This document shows, one piece after another, positions 27,641-36,317 of a stretch of DNA of 64,000 nt. Below the pieces are notes generated by a model. That model was not told the DNA's origin. It was given only the letters and a program-made list of their open reading frames with translations, and did no database searches. Each line of letters begins with the position of its first letter. Position 1 is the first letter of the stretch. Both the position numbers and the translations under genes were made by a program. The DNA lies in the NCBI RefSeq assembly GCF_001571005.1, contig NZ_BCST01000009.1, forward strand, positions 54,927-118,926. Direction: 5' to 3'. The DNA is from Herbiconiux solani NBRC 106740 (GTDB taxonomy: Bacteria > Actinomycetota > Actinomycetes > Actinomycetales > Microbacteriaceae).

Positions 27641-28807
27641 CTACGCGCCCCAGCTGGCCTGCGCGCCGCCGACGCGGTCGGCCACGATCTTCTGCTGGTA
27701 CCCCGAGGCCTTGAACGCCGCGATCGGGTCACCGGCGAGACCGCGCGACTCACGCCACGACGCCAGTGCCGGGCGCACGTCCGTGTAGAACGCATCCATC
27801 AGGATGCCGTTCGCACCCAGCACGTCGTTCTCGTTCTGCGCGGCGAGCAACGCCGAGCGGTCCACGAGCAGCGCACGCGCCGTCATCTCCTGCACGTTCA
27901 GCACCGACCGCATCTGGCCCACGATCTTGTCCTCGACGTTGTGGCACTGGTCGAGCATGAACGCGACCGGCGAATCGACGTCATAGCCGCCACCCCGCAC
28001 GACCTCGAACAGAATGCGGAACAGCTGGAACGGATCCGCCGAACCCACGATCAGGTCGTCATCGGCATAGAACCGCGAGTTGAAGTCGAACGAACCCAGC
28101 TTCCCCAGACGCAGCAACTGCGCGACGATGAACTCGATGTTCGTTCCGGGAGCATGATGCCCGGTGTCCAGACAGGTGAACGCCCGATCGCCGAGCGCCG
28201 TGACGTGGGCGTAGGAGGTACCCCAGTCCGGGACATCCGTGTGGTAGAAAGCCGGCTCGAAGAACTTGTACTCCAGCACCAGACGCTGCGACTCGCTCAG
28301 CGCGTCGTAAATCTCGCGCAGCGACTCGGCCAGCCAGTCCTGCCGCGACCGGATGTCGCCCTGACCCGGGTAGTTGGTGCCATCGGCGAGCCAGATCTTC
28401 AGATCCTGCGACCCGGTCTCGTTCATGACGTCGATGCACTCGAGGTGGTGATCGATCGCCTTACGGCGGATGCCCTTGTCCGACGAGGTCAGCGACCCGA
28501 ACTTGTAGTCGTCGTCCTGGAAGGTGTTGGAGTTCACCGTTCCGATGTCGACGCCGAGGTCGTTCGCGTACGAGCGGAGCGCCTTGTAGTCCGAGACCTT
28601 GTCCCACGGGATGTGGATGGCGACCTTCGGCGCGAGGCCGGTGTACTGATGCACCTGCGCCGCATCCGCGATCTTCTCCTCCGGCGTGCGGGGCGTGCCC
28701 GGCGTGCCGAAGACCTTGAAGCGGGTACCCGAGTTGCCGAAGGCCCAAGACGGGAGCTCGATCGCTTGACGCTCGAGCTCAGAGGCGATGTCACTGAACT
28801 GCACCAT
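27641..28807 (-). CDS. rhaI: L-rhamnose isomerase
   Basis: A 388-residue TIM-barrel isomerase that interconverts L-rhamnose and L-rhamnulose. It belongs to the Pseudomonas stutzeri/Rhizobium type rather than E. coli RhaA, with metal-site segments IWLADGTNYPGQGD, YKFFEPAFYHTDVPDWG, CLDTGHHAPGTNIEF and FDFNSRFYADDDL holding the Glu, Asp and His ligands. The start is ATG 28807 (MVQFSDIAS); the longer open frame covers the mutarotase gene in another frame. It is the last gene of rhamnose module 1, 29 bases after rhaM, and ends at a strong terminator. Confidence 0.93.
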   Translation of the reverse strand: MVQFSDIASELERQAIELPSWAFGNSGTRFKVFGTPGTPRTPEEKIADAAQVHQYTGLAPKVAIHIPWDKVSDYKALRSYANDLGVDIGTVNSNTFQDDDYKFGSLTSSDKGIRRKAIDHHLECIDVMNETGSQDLKIWLADGTNYPGQGDIRSRQDWLAESLREIYDALSESQRLVLEYKFFEPAFYHTDVPDWGTSYAHVTALGDRAFTCLDTGHHAPGTNIEFIVAQLLRLGKLGSFDFNSRFYADDDLIVGSADPFQLFRILFEVVRGGGYDVDSPVAFMLDQCHNVEDKIVGQMRSVLNVQEMTARALLVDRSALLAAQNENDVLGANGILMDAFYTDVRPALASWRESRGLAGDPIAAFKASGYQQKIVADRVGGAQASWGA

Positions 28808-28836
28808 GGAATTCTCTTTCGTGTGGAGATGGCCGG

Positions 28837-29166
28837 TCAGGCCAGTTGGTCTTCGAGATGGAAGACTTCGACCAGCTGGAGGAAGCCCGTGTCGGGCGCC
28901 CCCTCCAGGTCGACGAAGAATCCCGCCATCTCGGCCTGCCACCGGGTGTTGACCTCGGTCGCGGCCATGCCCGCCTGCGCCGCTTCGAGCGATTCGGTCT
29001 CGAAGTAGCCGATCAGCAGGCCGTCGGGCCGGAGGAACAGCGAATAGTTGTTCCAGCCGGTGTCTTTGAGCGCCCGCGCCATGTCGGGCCAGATCGCTGC
29101 GTGCCGTTCGGTGTACTCCGGGATGAGTTCCGGCTTCACCTGCAGTTGGAAGCACACGCGCTGCAT
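28837..29166 (-). CDS. rhaM: L-rhamnose mutarotase
   Basis: A 109-residue enzyme that speeds interconversion of the alpha and beta anomers of L-rhamnose, so that the isomerase gets its preferred form. The family marks are RVCFQLQVKPELIPEYTERH at the start, the catalytic His in ERHAAIWPDM and the GWNNYSLFLRPDGLLIGYFE strand. The length equals the usual 104-110 residues. ATG 29166 is used; the extension upstream is the tandem repeat and hairpin region. It is placed between the transport genes and rhaI on one strand. Confidence 0.9.
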   Translation of the reverse strand: MQRVCFQLQVKPELIPEYTERHAAIWPDMARALKDTGWNNYSLFLRPDGLLIGYFETESLEAAQAGMAATEVNTRWQAEMAGFFVDLEGAPDTGFLQLVEVFHLEDQLA

Positions 29167-29201
29167 GATCTGGCTTTCTCGAGGGGTACGGAAGGGGCGG
29201 G

Positions 29202-29263
29202 AGAACAAACAAACAAACAAGCAGAGGTGGATGCCGGGGCCGGCCGTCGCCGACCGGCCCCGG
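29202..29263 (-). terminator. Hairpin plus GTTT repeats between rhaS and rhaM (partial terminator)
   Basis: On the minus strand a 10-bp GC stem (CCGGGGCCGG / CCGGCCCCGG, 29234-29263, 10-base loop) is followed after about 13 bases by TTG-TTTG-TTTG-TTTG-TTC (near 29202-29220). The distance between stem and U-rich tract is too long for a standard terminator, so it may lower, not stop, reading into rhaM-rhaI, or protect the transport mRNA 3' end. Confidence 0.55.
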
Positions 29264-29278
29264 ACCACCGCTCAGCGA

Positions 29279-30337
29279 CTAGAAGTCGAAGTCGCCGATG
29301 TTGGACTTGTCGAACACGAACGGGTCTCCGAGGAGAACCGTCTGGTCGGCGCCGACCTTGAACGAGCCCAGGTCGCCGGCCTCGAAGGAGTCACCCTCCG
29401 CTCCGGTGATGGTGCCCTCGATCAGGGCCTTGGCGGCCATGGCCGACAGGTAGCCGAGGTCTTCGGGGTTCCACAGGGCGAAGGAGGTGACGGTGCCGTC
29501 CTCGACGTAGTCGCGCATCTGGTTCGGGGTGCCGAGACCGGTCAGAGCGACCTTGCCCTTGTACTCCGAGGTCTGCAGGTAGCGGGCCGCAGCGGCGATA
29601 CCGACCGTGGTGGGCGAGACGATGCCCTTCAGGTTCGGGTGCGACTGCAGCAGAGCGGCGGTCTTGTCGAACGAGGTCTGGTCGTCGTCGTCGCCGTAGA
29701 CGGTGTCGACGATCGTGATGTTCGGGTACTCGCTCGCGGCGTAGGTCTTCATCTGCTCGATCCAGGCGTTCTGGTTCGTCGCGTTGGCCGTGGCCGAGAG
29801 GATGGCGACCTCGCCCGACTCGCCGATCTGCTTGGCGATCTCGTCGATCTGCACCTTCGCGATGCCCTCGGCGTCGGCCTGGTTGATGAACAGGTCGCGG
29901 CACTCGGGGTCGGTGTCGGAGTCGAAGGTCACGACCTTGATGCCGGTGTCACGCGCCTCGTTCAGCGCGTCGCAGATGGCGGTGGGGTCGTTGGCCGCGA
30001 CGACGAGGGCGCCGACGCCCTGCGTGGTGGCGGTGTTGATGTACGAGACCTGCGCGTCGGGGCTGGCCTCGGCCGGCCCGACCTCCTGGAAGGTGCCGCT
30101 GAACGACTCGACGGCCGTCTTGCCGCCCTTGTCGGAGGTGTCGAAGTAGGGGTTTCCGAGGTTCTTCGGGATGAAGGTGACGGCGAGGTTGCCGGTGTCT
30201 CCGCCGGCCGCGTCGGTGGACCCGCCGCCCGTGCTGTCGGAGGCGCATCCGGTGGCCAGCAGGGCGATGCTCACTGCGAGGGCAGCGACCGCGCCGGCGC
30301 GGGCGGTCTTGCCCTTACCGAGGTTGTGAAACAACAT
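29279..30337 (-). CDS. rhaS: L-rhamnose-binding lipoprotein of ABC importer
   Basis: A 352-residue substrate-binding protein with a lipoprotein signal (LLATGCASD, lipid Cys about 31 residues in). After a Gly/Ser linker comes the RhaS-type fold: FIPKNLGNPYFDTSDKGG at the start of the first lobe, PAEASPDAQVSYINTATTQG, then VVAANDPTAICDALNEARDTG and FDSDTD. The rhamnose class (Rhizobium RhaS-like) is well supported by rhaI and rhaM downstream. ATG 30337 is used because it gives a normal signal peptide; an ATG 20 codons earlier does not. It is the last transport gene in the order T-P-Q-S. Confidence 0.92.
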   Translation of the reverse strand: MLFHNLGKGKTARAGAVAALAVSIALLATGCASDSTGGGSTDAAGGDTGNLAVTFIPKNLGNPYFDTSDKGGKTAVESFSGTFQEVGPAEASPDAQVSYINTATTQGVGALVVAANDPTAICDALNEARDTGIKVVTFDSDTDPECRDLFINQADAEGIAKVQIDEIAKQIGESGEVAILSATANATNQNAWIEQMKTYAASEYPNITIVDTVYGDDDDQTSFDKTAALLQSHPNLKGIVSPTTVGIAAAARYLQTSEYKGKVALTGLGTPNQMRDYVEDGTVTSFALWNPEDLGYLSAMAAKALIEGTITGAEGDSFEAGDLGSFKVGADQTVLLGDPFVFDKSNIGDFDF

Positions 30338-30393
30338 CGTTGTTCTTCCTTTCGATGGGTTGGTGCCGATGTGATTGCATCGACGAGAGAGGG

Positions 30394-31485
30394 TCACGCC
30401 TTGGCTGCGATGGGTCCCCCGTGTTTCTTGCCGCCGGGACCGATCCGCTTCTTGCGGACCCAGGCCAGGAAGCTCGCCGCCACGACCGAGAGGACGAGGA
30501 GGACACCTGTGATGATGTTGATGACGTCGGAGGTGACGTTCACCAGACGCAGGGCGCTGGAGAGCACCCCGATCAGGAGCACACCGGCGATCACGCCGTG
30601 CAGCGCTCCCCGGCCACCGAACACCGAGACCCCGCCGAGCACGACCGCCGCGATGACCTGCAGCTCGAGCCCGGTCGCGTTGTCACCGCGGGCGCTGCCG
30701 AAGCGGAGCGTGTAGTAGATGCCGGCCAGGGCCGACACCGTGCCGGTCAGCACGAAGAGGATGAACTTGGTGCGGTTCACGTGCACACCCGAGAAGGATG
30801 CCGCCTCCGAGCTGAGCCCGATCGCATAGATCCCGCGACCGAACGGCGTGAAGTGCAGCAGCACCGCGAAGACGATCGCGAGCACGAGGAAGAGGATGAC
30901 CACGACCGGGATGGTCGTGCCGCCGATCTTCGCCTTGGCCAGATCGGTCCAGAACTTGGGCCAGTCGGTGACGGCGGTCGTGCCCAGCAGCCCCACGGCG
31001 AGACCGCGGTAGAGCGCGAGCGTGCCGATGGTGACGGCGAGCGACGGGAGCCCGACGACGGTGACGAGGAAGCCGTTCAGCGCCCCGCCGAGCGCACCCA
31101 CCACGAGGCAGATGATCGCGGCGACCCCGATGTCGACGCCGGCCTGGTTGAGCAGGCCGAGCGTCGCACTGGAGAGCCCGACCACGCTGGCGACGCTCAG
31201 GTCGATCTCGCCGGTGATCATGACGAGGGTCATCGGCAGCGCGATCAGGAGGATCGGCATGATGTCCAGCAGCAGGTAGCCGAGCGTGACCGGCTGGCTG
31301 AAGCCCTTGACGGTGATCAGCGAGACGATCACGACGAGGGCGAGCAGCCCGATGATCGCCGTCTCACGGGTGAAGAGGATGCGGCGCCAGAGCGGCTGAC
31401 CGTAGTCCTTGTAGACGCGGGCGGCCTTCGCCGGCGCGGCCTGGGGGTTCGGGGTGGGGTTCGGGGTCGCAGTCGCGGTGGTCAT
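30394..31485 (-). CDS. rhaQ: L-rhamnose ABC importer permease, second subunit
   Basis: A 363-residue inner-membrane permease of the ribose/rhamnose class with about nine or ten helices. Family segments are MITGEIDLSVASVVGLSSA in the first third, the periplasmic-side ITPFGRGIYAIGLSSEAASFSGV region and LGGVSVFGGRGALHGVIAGV near the end. The N-terminal 25 residues are Pro/Ala/Thr rich and polar. Its ATG overlaps the stop of the preceding permease gene (ATGA, 31482-31485) and has a GGGAGGAA site. The letters P and Q are assigned by order compared with rhizobial rhaSTPQ, not by sequence proof. Confidence 0.85.
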   Translation of the reverse strand: MTTATATPNPTPNPQAAPAKAARVYKDYGQPLWRRILFTRETAIIGLLALVVIVSLITVKGFSQPVTLGYLLLDIMPILLIALPMTLVMITGEIDLSVASVVGLSSATLGLLNQAGVDIGVAAIICLVVGALGGALNGFLVTVVGLPSLAVTIGTLALYRGLAVGLLGTTAVTDWPKFWTDLAKAKIGGTTIPVVVILFLVLAIVFAVLLHFTPFGRGIYAIGLSSEAASFSGVHVNRTKFILFVLTGTVSALAGIYYTLRFGSARGDNATGLELQVIAAVVLGGVSVFGGRGALHGVIAGVLLIGVLSSALRLVNVTSDVINIITGVLLVLSVVAASFLAWVRKKRIGPGGKKHGGPIAAKA

Positions 31486-32534
31486 TTCGTTTCCTCCCTC
31501 GACTCGAGGAGCTTGCGGGATTGTCGGAGCGCGAGCACGCGGTCGAGCACGATGGCGCCGATGATCAGGGCGCCGACGACGGCACGCTGCCAGAAGTCGG
31601 GAACACCGAGGATGGGCAGGGCCCGGTTGATCGTGAGCAGCAGCACCGCACCGATCGCCGCGCCCCAGACCGTGCCCGAGCCACCCACGATGGCGACGCC
31701 ACCGATCACGGCCGCACCCACCGCATCCAGTTCCCAGCCGGTTCCGGCCTGCGAGTTGACGGTGCCGTAGCGCGCCGCGTAGAGCACGCCGGCCAGGCCC
31801 GCGAGGGCGCCGGAGGCGACGAACGCGATCAGCAGCCGGCGCACGACGCGGAGGCCGTAGAGCCCGGCGGCCGCCGGGTCGGAGCCGATGGCGTAGAACT
31901 CGCGACCGCCACGGGTGTTCTTCATGTACCAGGCGGCGGCGACCAGCACGACGAGCGCGATGATCGTGAGCAGCGGGATCGACAGGAACTGGCCGGTGCC
32001 GAGCGCCAGGAAGTCCTTCGGCATGTCGGAGGCGTTGATCCGGTCGCTGCCGGCCCAGACGACGTTGATACCTCTATATGCGTAGAGCGTTCCGAGCGTG
32101 ATGACCATGGCGGGCACCTTCGCGAACGCGACCAGTGCGCCGTTGATGAGGCCGAGCAGTCCGCCGAACACGATGCCCGCGAGGAAGACCACGATCATCG
32201 GGATGCCCGGGATGTCGATGAACAACCGGCCGGTCAGGTAGGCGGTGAGTCCCAGGACGGAGCCGACCGACAGGTCGACGCTCTTGGTGATGATGACGAT
32301 CGCCTGGCCGACCGCGACCAGCACGAGGATGGATGGGGTCAGCAGCAGGTCGCGCCAGCCGTCGGAGGAGAACACGAAGCTCGGGTTCTTCACCGTCGTG
32401 ACGACGATGACCAGGAGGACCGCGATCAGGATGCCGGTCTCGCGCGCCTTGAAGAAGTGGCCGAGGCCGCGCACGAACGGGGAGGACTGCTTCGGGGCAT
32501 CCTGGTTCCGGGGTGTCAGTGTTGCGGTGCTCAC
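31482..32534 (-). CDS. rhaP: L-rhamnose ABC importer permease, first subunit
   Basis: A 350-residue permease paralogous to the next gene, with IITKSVDLSVGSVLGLTAYL early, FYAIGSDPAAAGLYGLRV in the coupling loop and GGVAIVGGSGTVWGAAIGA near the C-terminus. GTG 32534 overlaps the ATPase stop (GTGA), so it is translated together with the ATPase. The two permeases probably form a heterodimeric channel. A longer open frame that runs into the ATPase gene is a shadow. Confidence 0.86.
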   Translation of the reverse strand: MSTATLTPRNQDAPKQSSPFVRGLGHFFKARETGILIAVLLVIVVTTVKNPSFVFSSDGWRDLLLTPSILVLVAVGQAIVIITKSVDLSVGSVLGLTAYLTGRLFIDIPGIPMIVVFLAGIVFGGLLGLINGALVAFAKVPAMVITLGTLYAYRGINVVWAGSDRINASDMPKDFLALGTGQFLSIPLLTIIALVVLVAAAWYMKNTRGGREFYAIGSDPAAAGLYGLRVVRRLLIAFVASGALAGLAGVLYAARYGTVNSQAGTGWELDAVGAAVIGGVAIVGGSGTVWGAAIGAVLLLTINRALPILGVPDFWQRAVVGALIIGAIVLDRVLALRQSRKLLESREETK

Positions 32535-34054
32535 GAGACGTGCTCCTCGGCGTGGGTTGCGGCGAACATGACCGACTCGGCGGTGGCGTCTTCGCGGGGG
32601 ATCTCTGCGGTGATGCGGCCCTCGCGCATGACGAGCACGCGGTCGGCCATGCCGAGGACCTCGGGGAGCTCCGACGAGATCATCAGGATGGCCATGCCCT
32701 GCCCGGCGAGCTCGGAGAGGAGGCGGTGCACCTCGCTCTTGGTGCCGACGTCGATGCCACGGGTGGGCTCGTCGATGATGAGGACGGTGGGGTTCGTCGC
32801 GAGCCACTTGGCCAGGACGACCTTCTGCTGGTTGCCTCCGGAGAGGGTTCCGGCCTCGGTGTCGAGCGCGTTGGTCTTGACCTCGAGCCGGCTGTCCCAG
32901 ATGCGGGCCGAGCCGTTCTCGGCGCCGCTGGTGAGGATGCCGAGCTTCGAGAGCTGGCGGCGGATGGCCATCGTGGTGTTGCGGGCGACCGACGACTCGA
33001 GCACGAGGCCCTGCTTGCGGCGGTCTTCGGGGACCAGCGCGATCCCGAGGTTCATCGCAGCGGTCGGGCTGTTCGGCGGAACCGGGCGGCCCTTGATGCT
33101 CACGCTGCCGGACTGGTAGCGGTCGACGCCGAAGACGGCGCGGACGACCTCGCTGCGGCCGGCGCCGACGAGCCCGGCGAGACCGAGGATCTCGCCCGAG
33201 TGCAGGTCGAAGCTGATGTCGTGGAAGACGCCGGGCTGGGTGAGCCCGCGCACCTCGAGCACGGTCGGGCCGATCGTGGTCTCCTGCTTGGGGAAGAGCT
33301 CGGTCACGTCGCGGCCGACCATCCGGCGCACGATCTCGTCGACGGTCACGGCGGTGGTCGGGTCGGTCGAGATGTAGGCGCCGTCGCGCATCACGGTGAT
33401 GGTGTCGCAGAGGTCGAAGACCTCGTCGAAGCGGTGGGAGATGAACAGGAGCGCGCGGCCCTCGTCGCGGAGGCTGCGGGCGACGGCGAAGAGGCGGTCG
33501 ACCTCGACGCCGGAGAGCGCGGCGGTCGGCTCGTCCATCACGAGCACCTTGGCGTCGAGCGAGATGGCCTTGGCGATCTCGATGATCTGCTGGTCGGCGA
33601 TCGACAGGCCCTCGGCGGGGCGGTCGGGGTCGATCCGCACGCCGAGGCGCTCGAACAGGCCGACGGCCTCGGCCCGCATCGCCTTGCGGTCGATACGGCC
33701 GAAGCGGTTGGTGGGCTGGCGGCCCATGAAGATGTTCTCGGTGACCGACAGGTCGGGGAAGAGGGTCGGCTCCTGGTAGATCACGGCGATGCCCGCGCCC
33801 TTGGACTCGGCGGTCGACTTGAAGTCGACGGAGTCGCCCTCGAGGAGGAGGTCGCCCGAGTCGCGCTGGTAGAGACCGGCGATGATCTTGACCAGCGTGG
33901 ACTTGCCGGCACCGTTCTCGCCGACGAGGGCGTGGATCGAGTTCTTGCGGAGAGCCAGTGAGCCGGAGCTCAGAGCCACGACGGCCCCGAACGACTTGGC
34001 GACCTCGCGGAGCTCGAGCGCGGGTGAATCGGAGCCCGGTGGTGGGATCGACAT
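32531..34054 (-). CDS. rhaT: L-rhamnose ABC importer ATPase (double domain)
   Basis: A 507-residue carbohydrate ABC ATPase with two nucleotide-binding domains. Domain 1 has GENGAGKST and VLVMDEPTAAL with a degenerate signature LSIADQQ; domain 2 has [14 protein letters not shown] and [12 protein letters not shown] with a weak Walker A (GLVGAGRSE). This is the first gene of the rhamnose transport/isomerisation operon, divergent from its LacI regulator. Note that rhaT is the rhizobial ABC name and not the E. coli proton symporter of the same symbol. Control by LacI-type sites in the 185-base divergent region is likely. Confidence 0.9.
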   Translation of the reverse strand: MSIPPPGSDSPALELREVAKSFGAVVALSSGSLALRKNSIHALVGENGAGKSTLVKIIAGLYQRDSGDLLLEGDSVDFKSTAESKGAGIAVIYQEPTLFPDLSVTENIFMGRQPTNRFGRIDRKAMRAEAVGLFERLGVRIDPDRPAEGLSIADQQIIEIAKAISLDAKVLVMDEPTAALSGVEVDRLFAVARSLRDEGRALLFISHRFDEVFDLCDTITVMRDGAYISTDPTTAVTVDEIVRRMVGRDVTELFPKQETTIGPTVLEVRGLTQPGVFHDISFDLHSGEILGLAGLVGAGRSEVVRAVFGVDRYQSGSVSIKGRPVPPNSPTAAMNLGIALVPEDRRKQGLVLESSVARNTTMAIRRQLSKLGILTSGAENGSARIWDSRLEVKTNALDTEAGTLSGGNQQKVVLAKWLATNPTVLIIDEPTRGIDVGTKSEVHRLLSELAGQGMAILMISSELPEVLGMADRVLVMREGRITAEIPREDATAESVMFAATHAEEHVS

Positions 34055-34087
34055 TGACCTAGACCTTGCCTCTGCTTTGAGGGATAG

Positions 34088-34201
34088 TGAATCGTTTTAC
34101 TGAGAGTGGTCACACACTACGACACGGTTTCGAGCGTCGTCAACTTCGCTGGTTGAATCGTGATAATCCGCTCGGTGGCGCTAGTCTCATGAAACGTTCA
34201 A
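34088..34201. promoter_or_regulatory. Divergent rhamnose control region with LacI-type sites
   Basis: Two sequences fit the LacI-family pattern TGAAACGTTTCA: TGAATCGTTTTA (34088-34099, near rhaT) and TGAAACGTTCAA (34190-34201, near the regulator). A third, weaker one is TTGAATCG at 34153-34160. One site lies next to each divergent gene, which fits repression of both promoters by the LacI protein encoded at 34240. Confidence 0.6.
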
Positions 34202-34239
34202 CAGCGAACGCAACATCCGTCGACCACAGTGAGGTGTGT

Positions 34240-35256
34240 ATGGCCGCCGCCAACGTCAGGGACGTCGCCGCTCTCGCGGGTGTGTCTGTCGGCACGGTCT
34301 CGAACGTCCTCAACCAGTCGAAGCCCGTCGCCCCCGAGACCGCCAAGCGGGTTCACGAGGCCATCGACAAGCTCGGCTTCGTGCGCAACGATGCGGCACG
34401 CCAGCTGCGCGTGGGCCAGAGCCGCACGGTCGGCATCATGGTGCTGGATGTCTCGAACCCCTTCTTCACCGACATCGCGCGGTCGGTCGAGGACACGCTC
34501 ACCCAGTTCAACCGCTCCCTGATCCTCGGCAACAGCGGCGACCTGGCCAGCCGCGAGCTCGCCTACCTCGACCTCTTCGAGGAGCAGCGGGTCTCCGGCC
34601 TCCTGATCACCCCGGTCGGCAACGTGCTCTCGCGGCTCGAGCGCCTGCGCGACCGCGGGTCGCCCGTGGTGCTCGTCGACCGGCACGACAACGCGCGCAG
34701 CTTCAGCTCGGTCTCGGTCGACGACCAGCGCGGCGGCTATCTCGCCGCGGCGCACCTGGCCGACACCGGGCGCACGAACATCGCCTTCGTCGGCGGCACG
34801 AGCCAGCTGCAGCAGGTGGCCCAGCGCTCCGGCGGGGCTCAGGATGCGCTGCGTGAGCGCGGGGTGGCTCCACTCCGCGTGCTCGAACTCGACTCCATGC
34901 GGGCCGAGGCGGGGCGGATCGGGGCCGAGCAGCTGCTGGCGCTGCCGGCATCCTCACGCCCCGATGCCGTGTTCGCGGCGAACGACCTGATCGCGCTCGG
35001 AGTGCTGCGGGCACTGACCCACGCCGGGGTGCGGGTGCCGGACGACATCGCGATCATCGGCTACGACGACATCTACTTCGCGGCGAACGCGGCCATCCCG
35101 ATCTCGTCGATCCGGCAGCCGGCGTGGGAGATGGGGCGCACGGCGACGGAGCTGCTGATGGCCGAGATCGAGGCTCCCGGGCGGGGCGAGTACCAGCACG
35201 TCGTCTTCCAGCCCGAGCTGATCGTGCGCGACTCGACGGTGCGCTCGGCGGACTAG
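34240..35256 (+). CDS. LacI-family regulator of rhamnose module 1
   Basis: A 338-residue LacI repressor. Helix-turn-helix NVRDVAALAGVSVGTVSNVL is at about residues 5-24 and the hinge at NDAARQLRVGQSRT; the sensor has VLDVSNPFFTDIARSVED, VFAANDLIALGVLRAL and IIGYDDIYFAANAAIPISS. It is divergent from rhaT, so L-rhamnose or rhamnulose control is inferred. ATG 34240 follows GAGG at a short distance; upstream in-frame ATGs would extend through the operator. The last 61 bases of this gene plus its stop recur one kilobase downstream (36318-36404). Confidence 0.88.
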   Translation: MAAANVRDVAALAGVSVGTVSNVLNQSKPVAPETAKRVHEAIDKLGFVRNDAARQLRVGQSRTVGIMVLDVSNPFFTDIARSVEDTLTQFNRSLILGNSGDLASRELAYLDLFEEQRVSGLLITPVGNVLSRLERLRDRGSPVVLVDRHDNARSFSSVSVDDQRGGYLAAAHLADTGRTNIAFVGGTSQLQQVAQRSGGAQDALRERGVAPLRVLELDSMRAEAGRIGAEQLLALPASSRPDAVFAANDLIALGVLRALTHAGVRVPDDIAIIGYDDIYFAANAAIPISSIRQPAWEMGRTATELLMAEIEAPGRGEYQHVVFQPELIVRDSTVRSAD

Positions 35257-35282
35257 GGGGCGGTGGGGGTCGCGGGCCGGAT
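35196..35282 (+). repeat. Left copy of 87-bp direct repeat (3' end of LacI gene)
   Basis: This 87-bp stretch, from within the last codons of the LacI gene to 26 bases past its stop, is repeated at 36318-36404 with 83 of 87 identical bases. The two copies bracket a 1.0-kb segment carrying one gene. Confidence 0.9.
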
Positions 35283-35345
35283 CGCAGGACCGCGATCGTT
35301 CCAGCGGGTGTTGCTTTAAACATGAGCATCATTCATGCTTGCAAG

Positions 35346-36293
35346 ATGAAGACATCGAGTTTGCGTGTAGCCGCCGCGCTATCTCTCGCTGCCGCGATGG
35401 CAGTGGGGATGTACCCATCGGCCTCTCCCGCCGCCGCCCGCGGCTGCGTTCTCGGTCCCTCACTTGGGAGGGCAGCCCAAGCCGCCGGGATCAGCTGCCC
35501 AGAAATCGACGGCGGGTCTGGAGCCGACCAATGGGGGGAGGCGCGGGGAAGTGCCTGTAATTTCGGCTGGGTGTCCTCCGCGCTGCCCGCAGGGTTCCTC
35601 GACTTCCTCAGCAAGACATCCGTGAGCCGGCGGTCGACTCCACTCGACGAGTCCGTGACCCTTAGCGGCTCGTACTACCGCTCGAAGGGGAAGCTTGTCG
35701 GGGCGATCGGCTTCGCCACGAAATACGACGGCACCTTCAGTATGACGATCGACGTCTGGGGTCGGCCGGGCTCCGGCTTCGCGCATGAGTCCGCATACTT
35801 CAACTGCGCCACGTCGAGCGAGGGACCGATCTACCAGGCCGACGCGGGCTCGTCGCCCAAGCTCATGGCCGCGCCCGGAACTGCGCCAGGCTCCTCAGCG
35901 AGCATGAGCATCGCGACCCAGGGGTCTCTGACCGCCCTAGGCACCGCCAACCACCTCTTGAGATTGGATGTGACCAACACCCGCGCCACTCGCAACTTCG
36001 TCGACGTTCAGCTGGATCTGGCGGGGTACGAAGTAGAAGGATTCCCGACGCTGCCGAAGGGCACCACCTGCGAGCCGGCAGAGGGTCTTGTCTGCCACAT
36101 CGATGAAATTTTCCCCGGTCAGAAGGTGACGCTTGTGGTCCTCTTGCGATCCACAGGCGACTTTGATGGCGGAACCGATGTCGATGCTGCCATCTCGAGT
36201 TTCGGATGGGTCAAGGCTGGAGAGAATGCCGGCACGCTGCCCCCGAAATACCGAGCACTTGTCACGGACTTCTATCGCATAGAGGGCCCATGA
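35346..36293 (+). CDS. Secreted protein of unknown function on a probably acquired segment
   Basis: I do not recognise this 315-residue protein. A signal peptide (MKTSSLRVAAALSLAAAMAV, cleavage near ASPAAARG) points to export. Later parts are rich in Gly, Ser and Thr with beta-type patterns; a possible DUF11-like or adhesin-like C-terminal strand region reads NHLLRLDVTNTRATRNFVDVQL and ends around ISSFGWVKAGENAG. Four cysteines are visible outside the signal. ATG 35346 is chosen because ATG 35322 adds only eight residues ahead of the signal peptide. Codon use is clearly more A/T rich than its neighbours, and an 87-bp duplication frames the gene, so it was probably inserted here. Confidence 0.65.
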   Translation: MKTSSLRVAAALSLAAAMAVGMYPSASPAAARGCVLGPSLGRAAQAAGISCPEIDGGSGADQWGEARGSACNFGWVSSALPAGFLDFLSKTSVSRRSTPLDESVTLSGSYYRSKGKLVGAIGFATKYDGTFSMTIDVWGRPGSGFAHESAYFNCATSSEGPIYQADAGSSPKLMAAPGTAPGSSASMSIATQGSLTALGTANHLLRLDVTNTRATRNFVDVQLDLAGYEVEGFPTLPKGTTCEPAEGLVCHIDEIFPGQKVTLVVLLRSTGDFDGGTDVDAAISSFGWVKAGENAGTLPPKYRALVTDFYRIEGP

Positions 36294-36317
36294 GCCGCGG
36301 TGTCGAAATTGTTAGCG

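Noticed and set aside
29202..29221. AAAC repeats as a possible CRISPR-like or coding repeat
   Set aside because: The unit is four bases without spacers. It is a simple microsatellite.
35283..36317. An insertion sequence
   Set aside because: There is no transposase, no terminal inverted repeat, and the direct repeats (87 bp) are far longer than IS target duplications.
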